A DNA stretch of 64,000 bases from UBA2336 sp036787955 (GTDB lineage: Bacteria > Bacteroidota > Bacteroidia > Cytophagales > Cyclobacteriaceae): positions 124,001 to 188,000 of the forward strand of contig DAIQOI010000002.1 in the NCBI GenBank assembly GCA_036787955.1. Direction: 5' to 3'. A model generated the notes under the pieces. It was not told the origin of the DNA, did no database searches, and saw only the letters and a program-made list of their open reading frames with translations. Shown piece after piece: positions 8,346 through 17,350 of the stretch. Position 1 is the first letter of the stretch. Every line of letters begins with the position of its first letter. The translations under genes were made by a program, and so were the position numbers.

Positions 8346-9089
8346 ATGCAAAGCATGACCATTATTGTACCTGTTTACAATGAGGAAGGATGCCTGATTA
8401 AGCTGTTTGATGCACTTAATGGGTTCGTACAGCATTCTGATATCAGTACAACGGTATTGTTTGTTGATGATGGTTCAACGGATAGCAGCCTTGGTTTGAT
8501 TGAATCATTTTGTTCAACTCATGCCAACTTTTATTTTATCTCACTTAGACACAACAGCGGACTTAGCGCTGCGCTGAAATGCGGTATTGATCATGTGCAT
8601 ACTGAGCTTATCGGGTATCTGGATGCCGATCTTCAAACCACACCTGAAGATTTTTATAAATTGTTAAAATTTATTCCGGAGTATGATCTTGTGTTGGGTG
8701 TTCGTACCAACCGAAGAGACGGACCGGTGAAGAGGATTTCATCTCTTACTGCCAATGCGGTTAGGAAGCTGTTATTGAACGACAATATAAAGGATACCGG
8801 TTGTCCGCTTAAAATAATCAAAACAGAGTATGCCAAAAGAATTCCATTTTTTAAAGGAATGCATCGGTTCCTTCCGAACGCTGTAATGATGCTGGGTGGA
8901 AAGGTTATGCAGGTACCTGTGCGCCACTTTCCGCGACTGGCCGGCAAATCCAAGTATAACCTTTTCAATCGGCTTCTTGGCCCATTTATTGATGCATTGG
9001 TATTTCGCTGGATGCAGCGCAACTATATCCGGTATGACATCAAAAAGAATAGCCTATCAATAATCCAATCCTTATCTCGCGAAATATGA
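8346..9089 (+). CDS. GT2 family glycosyltransferase (polyprenyl-phosphate sugar transferase, Dpm1/ArnC-like)
   Basis: This 247-residue GT-A fold enzyme begins MTIIVPVYNEEGCLIKLF, with nucleotide-sugar motifs LFVDDGSTDSS and the metal-binding DADLQTTPEDF. It resembles enzymes that load a sugar onto undecaprenyl phosphate. Unlike ArnC it has no C-terminal membrane helices, so it is closer to soluble Dpm1-type proteins. The next gene overlaps by 4 nt (ATGA at 9086-9089) and encodes a membrane transferase that would use the lipid-linked sugar, which supports the assignment. Two Met codons (8346 and 8355) are possible starts. The actual sugar is unknown. Confidence 0.87.
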   Translation: MQSMTIIVPVYNEEGCLIKLFDALNGFVQHSDISTTVLFVDDGSTDSSLGLIESFCSTHANFYFISLRHNSGLSAALKCGIDHVHTELIGYLDADLQTTPEDFYKLLKFIPEYDLVLGVRTNRRDGPVKRISSLTANAVRKLLLNDNIKDTGCPLKIIKTEYAKRIPFFKGMHRFLPNAVMMLGGKVMQVPVRHFPRLAGKSKYNLFNRLLGPFIDALVFRWMQRNYIRYDIKKNSLSIIQSLSREI

Positions 9090-10687
9090 AATTTGTTTTT
9101 GCGAATGTTTTTCTGCTTACAGCGATTTTACTTGCCACGGGAAATCTGTGGGGGCCACTTGAAACAAGCGAAGCACGATATGCTGAAATAAGCCGTGAAA
9201 TGCTTGTGTCCGGTGATTGGATCCACCCTACTTTACTGAATATTTATCATTACCACAAACCACCGGTAACATATTGGATTACAGCTGCAGCTTACTATAT
9301 GTTAGGCATAACGCCTTTTGCTTTTCGCTTTTTTCTGGTTGTGGCTCTTGTTATTCAGTTTTTTATCGTTGTGGAGATTTCCAAAATGCTACTCAATGAT
9401 AAAGAATCAGCTCGCCTGGCCGGATATATTTACGTTACAATGCCTCTTGTGCTGGCATCAGCGCGGGGCTTAACAACCGATTCTTATCTGATGACTTTTG
9501 TTTTACTCAGTATTTTATGCTGGATTAAACTGATTGAAAAACAACATGTCATTTTCATTTACTGCTGTGCGATAAGTCTGGGCCTGGCTTTTTTAACTAA
9601 GGGTCCTGTTGCACTGATTCTGCCACTGACAGTTATTTTATCTTTGCTGAAGTGGCGACCTCTTCCGCCTCTGAAATTTTGGCACTGGGTGCTGGGGCTA
9701 ACTATCTTTTTACTTATTTCTACGAGCTGGTTTTTAATATTGGTATACGAAAATAAAGAGTTCATCCATTACTTTCTTTTTAACCATACCATAGAGCGGA
9801 TTACGCATGCCGAAGTATTCAGCCGGTCAAAGCCTTTTTATTACTACCTGCTTTTTCTTCCTGTGCTTGCTTTACCTTGGATCGTACCATTTGTTTTTCA
9901 GCTGTTCAAACGAACCGAGTCCCGCACAATTGTTAAACGTATAGTATTGTATTGGGTGGGGATACCCCTTTTGTTTTTTTCGGCAGTTAGTTCAAAATTG
10001 CCTCTTTATATTTTGCCATTGTTTCCTGGCATAAGTATCGTTACGGCTTCTTATTTTACTAAAAATGTCCTCCCCCGAATTTCAATTATTTTTTTTGTTC
10101 TGAATGCGATAATTGGTGCTGCTTTGCTATACCTGGCGCTATGTATTTTTAATAACGAACTGACCTGGAAAGTATTTTTTTCAGCTGTATTTATCCTGGG
10201 TGGATCAATTATAGTATATCATGTTTTTTCAAAAAATATAGCACTAAATGCATTGGTACTTGTTCTTATTACAGGCTTGCTCATAAGCTCTGTTTTCGTA
10301 TTCTCATCTGCATATAGCTATGATGTGAATACGGCTGCCCTTGCCAGATTATTGGTAGAGAAAAGAAAACAGAAAGAACCCGTATTGGTTTTTGATGAGT
10401 TACTTCCCTCGCTTGCATTTCATCTGAATGAAGTGCCTGTTTCTGTTTACAATGGCAGTAAATCGCTGCATCGAGAAGTAGCTTTTCAAAAAGATAGTTT
10501 GTGGAAGAATTATTTCGTCAATTTTACCTCGTCCAATGGTAAAGAGCGGTTCAGACAATTTATTAATAACTCAGCGGTAATTGTTGTCCAAAAAAACAAA
10601 TACAATCACCTGGTACCGTATCTGTCTGATTCATATAAGGCAGACTCAGTCGGCAATCGTTTAATTGTCTACTCCGTCAAAAAATGA
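9086..10687 (+). CDS. ArnT/PMT-like membrane glycosyltransferase (GT39/GT83 superfamily)
   Basis: This 533-residue polytopic membrane protein has about 10-12 hydrophobic helices. The first periplasmic loop holds the superfamily signature TSEARYAEISREMLVSGDWI, where the acidic residue is expected to be catalytic, followed by HKPPVTYWITAAAYYMLG. ArnT-like enzymes move a sugar from undecaprenyl phosphate to lipid A or another envelope acceptor on the periplasmic side. It overlaps the GT2 gene and the following LAB_N gene by 4 nt on each side, so the three are translationally coupled. Acceptor and sugar are not determinable here. Confidence 0.87.
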   Translation: MKFVFANVFLLTAILLATGNLWGPLETSEARYAEISREMLVSGDWIHPTLLNIYHYHKPPVTYWITAAAYYMLGITPFAFRFFLVVALVIQFFIVVEISKMLLNDKESARLAGYIYVTMPLVLASARGLTTDSYLMTFVLLSILCWIKLIEKQHVIFIYCCAISLGLAFLTKGPVALILPLTVILSLLKWRPLPPLKFWHWVLGLTIFLLISTSWFLILVYENKEFIHYFLFNHTIERITHAEVFSRSKPFYYYLLFLPVLALPWIVPFVFQLFKRTESRTIVKRIVLYWVGIPLLFFSAVSSKLPLYILPLFPGISIVTASYFTKNVLPRISIIFFVLNAIIGAALLYLALCIFNNELTWKVFFSAVFILGGSIIVYHVFSKNIALNALVLVLITGLLISSVFVFSSAYSYDVNTAALARLLVEKRKQKEPVLVFDELLPSLAFHLNEVPVSVYNGSKSLHREVAFQKDSLWKNYFVNFTSSNGKERFRQFINNSAVIVVQKNKYNHLVPYLSDSYKADSVGNRLIVYSVKK

Positions 10688-11319
10688 GGACGAAAACTGA
10701 CTTAATAATTTATTCGATTGGCTTTGCTGCCCAGATTCTGTTTGGTTCGCGCATTGTACTGCAATGGCTTTTGTCGGAGAAAAAAAGGCAATCAACTTCA
10801 CCGGTTGGCTTTTGGGTGCTTAGTCTGGCGGGTAGCCTGTTATTCCTTTTTTACGGTCTGATGCGCGAAGACTGGGTTATCATTGCCGGTCAGAGTATAT
10901 CGTTTTACGTTTATGTCAAGAATCTTCAGCTTAAGCAGTACTGGCAGTATCTTAATCCGGTTTTGCAGAAGCTTATCCTATTCATGCCTGTGCTGGTAAT
11001 CGTTTTGTTTTTCGGTAGTTATCACGGCAGGCTTTGGCCTTTTCAGGGGGGTGCACCGGCATACTTGCTTGTTGTAGGTTTTGCGGGGCAGTTTCTTATG
11101 AGCGCGCGGTTTGTCTATCAACTGTTTCAGTCAGTCAGAACAGGACAATCCGTCATGCCTTCAGCATTCTGGTTCATGAGCCTTTCAGGTAGTATGTTGT
11201 TGCTCGTTTATGCAGGCTTCCGGAAGGATCCGGTCTTATTTATTGCACAAAGCTTCAGCCTTATTCCGTATGCACGGAACCTGTATTTTTCCGCGAAAGC
11301 AGATGATGTTACACCATAG
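10684..11319 (+). CDS. Tandem LAB_N (lipid A biosynthesis N-terminal) membrane protein
   Basis: The 211-residue protein is built of two copies of the LAB_N domain. Copy 1 covers about residues 8-85 (IGFAAQILFGSRIVLQWLLS ... GQSISFYVYVKNLQL) and copy 2 about 122-202 (GFAGQFLMSARFVYQLFQS ... AQSFSLIPYARNLYF). Each has three hydrophobic helices and the shared pattern FAxQxLxxxRxxxQ...SPxxFWxxSLxGSxLLxxYG. LAB_N domains occur in small membrane proteins next to lipid-sugar transferases. The gene overlaps the ArnT-like gene by 4 nt. A role as a flippase or partner for the lipid-linked sugar is plausible but unproven. Confidence 0.85.
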   Translation: MRTKTDLIIYSIGFAAQILFGSRIVLQWLLSEKKRQSTSPVGFWVLSLAGSLLFLFYGLMREDWVIIAGQSISFYVYVKNLQLKQYWQYLNPVLQKLILFMPVLVIVLFFGSYHGRLWPFQGGAPAYLLVVGFAGQFLMSARFVYQLFQSVRTGQSVMPSAFWFMSLSGSMLLLVYAGFRKDPVLFIAQSFSLIPYARNLYFSAKADDVTP

Positions 11320-11338
11320 GTCAAATTTATATATTAAA

Positions 11339-11372
11339 TTGTGGATTAAAATTTTTGAACCAAGTACCTTTG
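11339..11372 (+). promoter_or_regulatory. Promoter of the second His-rich protein gene, apparently leaderless
   Basis: TTG at 11339-11341, a 23-nt spacer and a perfect -7 box TACCTTTG at 11365-11372. The ATG at 11380 begins only 8 nt after the box, so the mRNA probably starts at or near the start codon. Confidence 0.6.
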
Positions 11373-11379
11373 TGGCAAC

Positions 11380-11769
11380 ATGCACCCGCAAGCCATTTTA
11401 TTGGTGTTCATTATCTTTCTGAAGGCACTTATTCCTGCCATGGACACCGCTGAATTGGCAAAGATTCCCCTTTTATTCGATCATTATCAGGATCACAGAA
11501 AACAAGATACAAACATTTCATTCATGGCTTTTCTGGCTTTGCATTATGCTGATTCCAAACATCATGAAGAGGATCACACTACGCACAGCAAGCTACCTTT
11601 CGGTCAGCATCATCATCTGAATATAATTATAACCGCATGGTTTGCCCCTACCCTGCCAGAGTTTCTGTTGCCTCCACAGCCGCAGAAAGTTGAGCATAAC
11701 TCAATGCACTTTCCACAGGAACTTTCAGCACATGCCATATCCATATGGCAACCTCCACGCCTGGTTTAA
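11380..11769 (+). CDS. Small His-rich exported or membrane protein, family linked to CzcA operons (copy 2)
   Basis: This 129-residue paralog of the protein at 7838 has a hydrophobic N-terminus (MHPQAILLVFIIFLKALIPA), then DTAELAKIPLLFDHYQDHR, a dense His/acidic segment (HYADSKHHEEDHTTHSKLPFG followed by QHHH), and a C-terminal IWQPPR. It lies directly upstream of the czcA-czcC-czcB operon, the usual place for this family as I remember it. A periplasmic metal-binding or sensing role is inferred from the His content and context. The first 20 residues could be a signal peptide or an anchor. Confidence 0.78.
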   Translation: MHPQAILLVFIIFLKALIPAMDTAELAKIPLLFDHYQDHRKQDTNISFMAFLALHYADSKHHEEDHTTHSKLPFGQHHHLNIIITAWFAPTLPEFLLPPQPQKVEHNSMHFPQELSAHAISIWQPPRLV

Positions 11770-11861
11770 TTTCTGCAATTGCCTGTTTCCGCTTCTAAGC
11801 AGAAAAGGATTCTATTTCATTAATCTAACTATTGATTTGAAAACCGTTAAGCATTTGCAAT

Positions 11862-14800
11862 ATGCTGAATGCCATTATTCGATTTTCCATGTCCAACAAG
11901 TTGCTTGTTGGTTTCCTTACAGTTGGGCTTGTTTTATGGGGTGGGTATTCGGTTACTCGCTTGCCCATTGATGCGGTACCTGATATTACCAATAATCAGG
12001 TGCAGGTGATAACTGTTGCACCTTCACAATCTGCCGAGGACATTGAGCGTTTTGTAACCTTTACGGTTGAGCAATCCATGGCTACTATTCCGGGTCTTAC
12101 AGAGATGCGGTCTTTTAGCCGCTTCGGTCTTTCAGTCGTGACGCTGGTATTTACAGATGACACTGATGTGTATTGGGCCCGGCAGCAGGTAAGTGAACGG
12201 CTCGCAGATATACGCAGGCAGATCCCTGAAGAGATAGGGATACCGGAACTGGCACCGGTAACTACTGGACTGGGAGAAATTTATCAGTACACCCTGAGTC
12301 GAAAACCTGGTTACGAATCAAAATATTCCCTCACCGATTTGCGTACCATCCAGGATTGGATCGTGCGCCGGCAGCTACTGGGCACCCCGGGTGTGGCTGA
12401 TGTAAGCAGCTTCGGAGGTTATGTGAAGCAATATGAAATAGCCCTCAATCCTGACCGGCTTCGCAGCCACAAACTTACTATTCAGGATATCTTTCTTGCG
12501 CTGGAACGAAACAATCAGAACACCGGTGGAGCCTATATTGAAAAAAATTCGCAGGCGTATTTCATAAGGTCAGAAGGTTTGATACAAAACGAGGAAGAAC
12601 TGAATAAGCTTGTTATTCGTGTTACGGATAACGGAGTGCCTGTGTTGCTTCACCATGTAGCCGATGTCCGAATTGGGCATGCAGTGCGCTATGGCGCCCT
12701 CACTGAAAACGGAAAGCAGGAGACGGTTGGTGCTGTGGTGATGATGCTGAAAGGTGAAAATTCTTCGAAGGTAATCCGGAATATCAAAAAAAGAATTGAA
12801 GAAATTCAGCAAACGCTGCCGGAAGGAATTGTTATTGAACCCTTTTTGGATCGTACCAAACTGGTTAATAAGGCCATACGTACTGTAACCACCAACCTCA
12901 CAGAAGGCGCGCTGATTGTGATTTTTGTTTTGGTGCTTATGTTGGGTAATGCCAGAGCCGGTGTAATTGTGGCATCTGTTATTCCGTTGTCTATGCTCTT
13001 TGCCATAGGCATGATGACGCTGCTGGGCATATCCGGAAACCTGATGAGCCTGGGAGCTATTGATTTTGGTTTGATTGTTGACGGAGCTGTTATTATTGTA
13101 GAGGCTACCCTTCACCACCTTGTCACGCGCACATCAATCAACAGGCTTACCCAGCGCGAGATGGATGAAGAAGTGGAGATATCCGCGCGCAACATGATGG
13201 GTGCTGCCTCTTTCGGGCAGCTGATCATCTTGCTGGTTTATATACCCGTGCTCACGCTTACCGGCGTGGAAGGAAAAATGTTTAAACCCATGGCCGAAAC
13301 AGTAATGCTAGCCATAACAGGTGCCTTGATTCTCTCACTTACCTATGTGCCGGTAGTATCATCTGTATTTCTTTCTAAACATATTCAACAAAAGGTTTCC
13401 CTCTCCGATCGCATCATGCAACGTATTACGAAAGCCTACCGGCCAACGCTATCCTGGGCACTTGCGCATCGGAAAATAGTGGTAATTGGCGGAGTGGTGA
13501 TGCTGGCAGGAAGCCTGTTGCTATTTACTACCCTGGGGGGAGAATTTTTGCCGGAACTGGACGAAGGCGATTTTGCCATTGAAACAAGAACCCTGCCCGG
13601 AAGCAGTTTAACCGAAGCCATAAACGCAACGCTTCGTGGCGGTGAAGTACTGTTAAAGCACTTTCCGGAGGTTGAAAAAGTAGTTGGCAAAATCGGATCG
13701 GGTGAGATACCCACCGACCCGATGCCCATGGACTGGGCTGATATAATGGTTATTATGAAAGACCGATCGGAGTGGAAGTCTGCCTCATCCAAGGAAGAGC
13801 TCATTGCCAAAATGCAGGCCAAACTGGAAGAAGAGGTACCAGGCATATCGTTTGGCTTTCAACATCCTATTCAGATGCGTTTTAATGAGCTCCTCTCTGG
13901 TGCAAGACAAGATGTAGTAGTAAAAATTTATGGCGAAGATCTGAATAAGCTATCCGCTTATGCCGACCAGGTAGGGCAGCTTGCAAGCCGTGTGCGGGGT
14001 GCGGAAGATATTTATGTAGAAAAGGCCATTGGCCTTCCGCAACTGGTTATCCGGTTTGACCGCAATCGCCTGGCTGCTTACGGCCTTTCCGTTGCAGATG
14101 TAAACCAGGTTGTCAATGCAGCCCTGGCTGGCCAGCAGGCTGGTTTGGTTTTTGAAAACGAGCGAAGGTTTGCGCTTGTGGTGCGCTATGCGCCCGAAAA
14201 AAGGCATTCTGTAGATGATATCCGGCAGTTGCTGATCACCACCCCTTCCGGAAACCAGCTTACACTTGATCAGGTTGCCGAGGTGAACCTGGAAGCCGCA
14301 CCGGCACAAATTCAGCGGGACGAAGCCAAACGTAGAATTGTGGTTGGCTTCAACGTGCGGGGGCGTGATATGGAAAGCGTAGTACATGATCTTAAGCAAT
14401 TAATTAAAGCAGAAATGCGTTTTGAACCGGGTTATTATGTTACCTATGGCGGCACGTTTAAAAATTTAGAGGAAGCCCGACAACGCCTTATGGTGGCTGT
14501 TCCGGTAGCACTGTTGCTGATCTTTGCCTTGCTTTATTTTGCCTTTCATTCCATACCACAGGGCCTGTTGATCTTTACTGCCATACCGCTATCTGCCATC
14601 GGTGGTATTGTGTCGCTGTGGATTCGCGATATGCCGTTCAGCATATCGGCCGGAGTAGGTTTTATCGCGTTGTTTGGTATATCGGTGCTGAATGGTATTG
14701 TTCTGGTTGCTGAGTTCAACCGACTGTATCAGTCGGGCATATCAGATCCCGATGAACTGATAAAGCAAGGTACTGCCACACGGTTGAGGCCCGTGCTCAT

Positions 14801-14987
14801 GACAGCTCTGGTCGCTTCGTTGGGCTTTTTGCCCATGGCGTTGTCAGAAAGCAGTGGCGCTGAAGTGCAACGTCCGCTGGCTACGGTGGTTATAGGCGGG
14901 CTGGTAAGTGCCACGTTGCTGACGCTGGTGGTACTTCCCTGTCTCTACCGCATATTCTTCAGGTTTCTCTATTCAAAATCGCACTAA
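11862..14987 (+). CDS. czcA: CzcA/CusA-type heavy-metal RND transporter
   Basis: This 1041-residue pump is the usual length of heavy-metal efflux RND proteins. The helix-4 signature SLGAIDFGLIVDGAVIIVE places the proton-relay acids at Asp401 and Asp407, as in CzcA. It has the expected two-fold repeat of membrane and porter domains and ends in a 12th helix. It would export divalent (Zn, Co, Cd, Ni) or monovalent (Cu, Ag) cations; the sequence does not settle which. It is followed after 12 nt by the outer-membrane channel gene and then the adaptor, and preceded by the His-rich protein, forming a complete metal-efflux unit. Confidence 0.93.
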   Translation: MLNAIIRFSMSNKLLVGFLTVGLVLWGGYSVTRLPIDAVPDITNNQVQVITVAPSQSAEDIERFVTFTVEQSMATIPGLTEMRSFSRFGLSVVTLVFTDDTDVYWARQQVSERLADIRRQIPEEIGIPELAPVTTGLGEIYQYTLSRKPGYESKYSLTDLRTIQDWIVRRQLLGTPGVADVSSFGGYVKQYEIALNPDRLRSHKLTIQDIFLALERNNQNTGGAYIEKNSQAYFIRSEGLIQNEEELNKLVIRVTDNGVPVLLHHVADVRIGHAVRYGALTENGKQETVGAVVMMLKGENSSKVIRNIKKRIEEIQQTLPEGIVIEPFLDRTKLVNKAIRTVTTNLTEGALIVIFVLVLMLGNARAGVIVASVIPLSMLFAIGMMTLLGISGNLMSLGAIDFGLIVDGAVIIVEATLHHLVTRTSINRLTQREMDEEVEISARNMMGAASFGQLIILLVYIPVLTLTGVEGKMFKPMAETVMLAITGALILSLTYVPVVSSVFLSKHIQQKVSLSDRIMQRITKAYRPTLSWALAHRKIVVIGGVVMLAGSLLLFTTLGGEFLPELDEGDFAIETRTLPGSSLTEAINATLRGGEVLLKHFPEVEKVVGKIGSGEIPTDPMPMDWADIMVIMKDRSEWKSASSKEELIAKMQAKLEEEVPGISFGFQHPIQMRFNELLSGARQDVVVKIYGEDLNKLSAYADQVGQLASRVRGAEDIYVEKAIGLPQLVIRFDRNRLAAYGLSVADVNQVVNAALAGQQAGLVFENERRFALVVRYAPEKRHSVDDIRQLLITTPSGNQLTLDQVAEVNLEAAPAQIQRDEAKRRIVVGFNVRGRDMESVVHDLKQLIKAEMRFEPGYYVTYGGTFKNLEEARQRLMVAVPVALLLIFALLYFAFHSIPQGLLIFTAIPLSAIGGIVSLWIRDMPFSISAGVGFIALFGISVLNGIVLVAEFNRLYQSGISDPDELIKQGTATRLRPVLMTALVASLGFLPMALSESSGAEVQRPLATVVIGGLVSATLLTLVVLPCLYRIFFRFLYSKSH

Positions 14988-14999
14988 CCCCTATACACC

Positions 15000-16226
15000 A
15001 TGAGATGTTTTATAGCAAGTCTTCTGGTTTATTTGTCAGGGCAGTTGTATGCTCAGCAACTTACTTTGGATGAAGCCATCCGTAAAGCAGTTAAAAACAA
15101 TGCAGGTTTGCAGGCCTCTGCCTACACCGTTCAGCAGCAACAGGCCCTAATCAGGGTAGCCGCTGAATTGCCAAAAACGGATGTCAACCTGATGTACGGA
15201 AAATACAATAGCGTAAACAACGATAACAATATCACCATAACACAAACATTTCCATTTCCGATTACATTGGCCCGGCAGGTCCAGCTTGCGCAAAAGCAGC
15301 ACACGCTGGCTGAATCGGATTACAACTACCAGCGGCAGCAGGTGGTTTCAGACGTAAAATCAGTTTTTTACCAACTGTTGTTTTTGCGTGAACGGTTACG
15401 CCTGCGTATGCAGGCCGACAGCCTCATGGCCGAGCTGGCCAAAGCTGCTGCTGTGCGCTACCGCACCGGCGAAGGCACCCTGCTTGAGCTGACTACTGCC
15501 GAAACACAACACCGTGAAGCACAGATGCAACTGGTGCAGGCCAGAGCTGAATACACCGCACAACTCAGCCGTTTATCGGCTTTGGTCAATTCGCCTGTAG
15601 CGGATGTTGAAGGAATTTTGCATGAAAGATCTTTTCCGGCAGCTGACTCGTTGATAACAGAAAATAGCCCGCTATGGGTACGCGAATTCAGAAAACTGGA
15701 AGTTGCCCGTGCCACCACAATAACCGAACGCTCCCGTCTATGGCCCGATTTGCGTATAGCTTATTTCAATCAAACACTCATAGGAGTGCAGAACATCAAC
15801 GGAACGGATGTGTACTTCGGTGCAGGCACCCGCTTTTCAGGATTTGAGGCGGGTCTTACATTACCGCTGTGGTTGGTACCGTTTCAATCGCGCATCAAAG
15901 CAGCAAAATTAAATGAGCGGGCATCAGCAGCTGCCCTGCAGCAAACGAAACTGCAGTTGCAATCCAGGTGGATACAACTGTTGCAGGAACTTAACGCCAC
16001 AGCAGAAATTCTTCAGTATTACCGGGAAAAGGGTTTACCCGCAGCCGATCTGATGGTTGAGCAAAGTCGTAAGGCCTTCCGGGCTGGCGAAGTTCATTAC
16101 ATGATTGCACTCACCAGCCACCAGCAGGCGATTCGCATAAAAGAAGAATATGCCAATGCCCGCAACACCTGGAACCAGCTGATAATTGAACTCGAATTTT
16201 TAATGGGAAAAGCTTATGAAGAATAA
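15000..16226 (+). CDS. czcC: TolC-family outer-membrane channel of the metal efflux system (CzcC-like)
   Basis: This 408-residue protein has a signal peptide ending near LYAQQ and two outer-membrane efflux protein repeats, each with long amphipathic coiled-coil segments. One starts LTLDEAIRKAVKNNAGLQAS; the second is around ELNATAEILQYYREKGLPAA. Family-typical features include the GxxxxxEL motif (YRTGEGTLLELTTAETQ). It forms the outer-membrane duct for the CzcA pump. It overlaps the adaptor gene by 11 nt. The length is near the family norm of about 400-430. Confidence 0.9.
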   Translation: MRCFIASLLVYLSGQLYAQQLTLDEAIRKAVKNNAGLQASAYTVQQQQALIRVAAELPKTDVNLMYGKYNSVNNDNNITITQTFPFPITLARQVQLAQKQHTLAESDYNYQRQQVVSDVKSVFYQLLFLRERLRLRMQADSLMAELAKAAAVRYRTGEGTLLELTTAETQHREAQMQLVQARAEYTAQLSRLSALVNSPVADVEGILHERSFPAADSLITENSPLWVREFRKLEVARATTITERSRLWPDLRIAYFNQTLIGVQNINGTDVYFGAGTRFSGFEAGLTLPLWLVPFQSRIKAAKLNERASAAALQQTKLQLQSRWIQLLQELNATAEILQYYREKGLPAADLMVEQSRKAFRAGEVHYMIALTSHQQAIRIKEEYANARNTWNQLIIELEFLMGKAYEE

Positions 16227-17346
16227 CGGAATATTTATTTGTGTCTGTGTTATTGCAGTAATTACCGGCTGCAGCTCAAAAGATGAACAATCAACTGAAA
16301 TGAATGCAGAAACGGAGCAAGTCCTTCATCTTTCAGCTGCGCAGCAACGTCGGCTTAACGTTGAAGTGTCGCAGCCACAATACCGAACTGTATCCAAATA
16401 CATAGAAGCATCGGGCCAGCTCGATGTTCCACCTCAGCATCTCATCACCATTTCAGCCCCTTTAGGAGGCTTTATAAAACGCACTCCGTTGCTGGAGGGA
16501 ATGCGGGTTCGAAAAGGCGATGTGCTGGTAGAGATGGAACATCCCGATTATATACAACTGCAACAGGATTATCTGCAGGCACTCAGCAGGCTGCAGATGC
16601 TGAAAGCTGAATATTTACGCCAGGAAGAACTTGCGCGGGAGAACGTAACGGCACAGAAAGCACGCGAAAAAGCCCAAACGGAATATGAAACTGCCCGCGT
16701 TGAAGTGGAATCGTTGCGTGCCCGACTTAACATGTTGCATATCAATCCCGATCGGTTAACCCACGAAGGTATTCGCCCTGTTGTAACCATCACATCGCCC
16801 ATCAATGGATATGTAACTAAAGTAAACGTAACAACGGGCGCCTATGTGCCGGCACAGCATGATTTGTTCCGGCTTATCGACCCTACTCACCTGCATGCAG
16901 AATTATTCGTTTTTGAAAAAGATCTTGCTGCCCTGAAAGAAGGACAGCGGGTAACATTCACCTTGCTGAATGACACCATAAAGCGGCATGCCAGCATCTA
17001 TTTGATTGGGAAGGAACTAACCAGCGAACGTACAGTGCGCGTACATTGCCATCTTGATCAGGACTATCCCGGTTTAATTCCGGGCCTGTACATACGGGCG
17101 CAGATTGAAACAGCCTCGCACCGGGCACTAACCGTACCCGAAAGCGCAGTGGTTCGGATTGGAAATGTGCCTTATGTTTTTGTAAATCGTGAAGAGGGCA
17201 GATTTGAACTTACGCCTGTCCGGCTGGGCGTGACCCTGGAAGGTTATACAGAACTTGCAGACACTTCGATTACTGAAACGACACGGATAGTAAAGTCCCC
17301 GGCTTATACGCTATTATCAATGTTGCGCAACCGGGGTGAAGAGTAA
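16216..17346 (+). CDS. czcB: RND periplasmic adaptor of the metal efflux system (CzcB-like), lipoprotein
   Basis: This 376-residue adaptor has a lipoprotein signal ending VITGCSS, so it is anchored by Cys19. It shows a lipoyl half motif (LGGFIKRTPLLEGMRVRKGD), an alpha-helical hairpin (about 115-175) and the second lipoyl half (SPINGYVTKVNVTTGAYVP), followed by beta-barrel and C-terminal domains. It couples CzcA to the channel. It begins inside the last codons of the upstream gene (11-nt overlap), which indicates coupled translation. It ends 4 nt before the stop of the convergent methyltransferase gene. Confidence 0.9.
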   Translation: MKNNGIFICVCVIAVITGCSSKDEQSTEMNAETEQVLHLSAAQQRRLNVEVSQPQYRTVSKYIEASGQLDVPPQHLITISAPLGGFIKRTPLLEGMRVRKGDVLVEMEHPDYIQLQQDYLQALSRLQMLKAEYLRQEELARENVTAQKAREKAQTEYETARVEVESLRARLNMLHINPDRLTHEGIRPVVTITSPINGYVTKVNVTTGAYVPAQHDLFRLIDPTHLHAELFVFEKDLAALKEGQRVTFTLLNDTIKRHASIYLIGKELTSERTVRVHCHLDQDYPGLIPGLYIRAQIETASHRALTVPESAVVRIGNVPYVFVNREEGRFELTPVRLGVTLEGYTELADTSITETTRIVKSPAYTLLSMLRNRGEE

Positions 17347-17350
17347 TCAA

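Noticed and set aside
11842..11861. A promoter for czcA (TAAGCATTTG near 11848)
   Set aside because: The spacing within the box is two bases too long for TAnnTTTG; czcA is more simply read from the His-rich gene promoter 480 nt upstream.
12570..13118. 182-codon frame opposite czcA, rich in His, Gln and Asn
   Set aside because: The composition results from reading czcA on the wrong strand; there is no promoter or domain.
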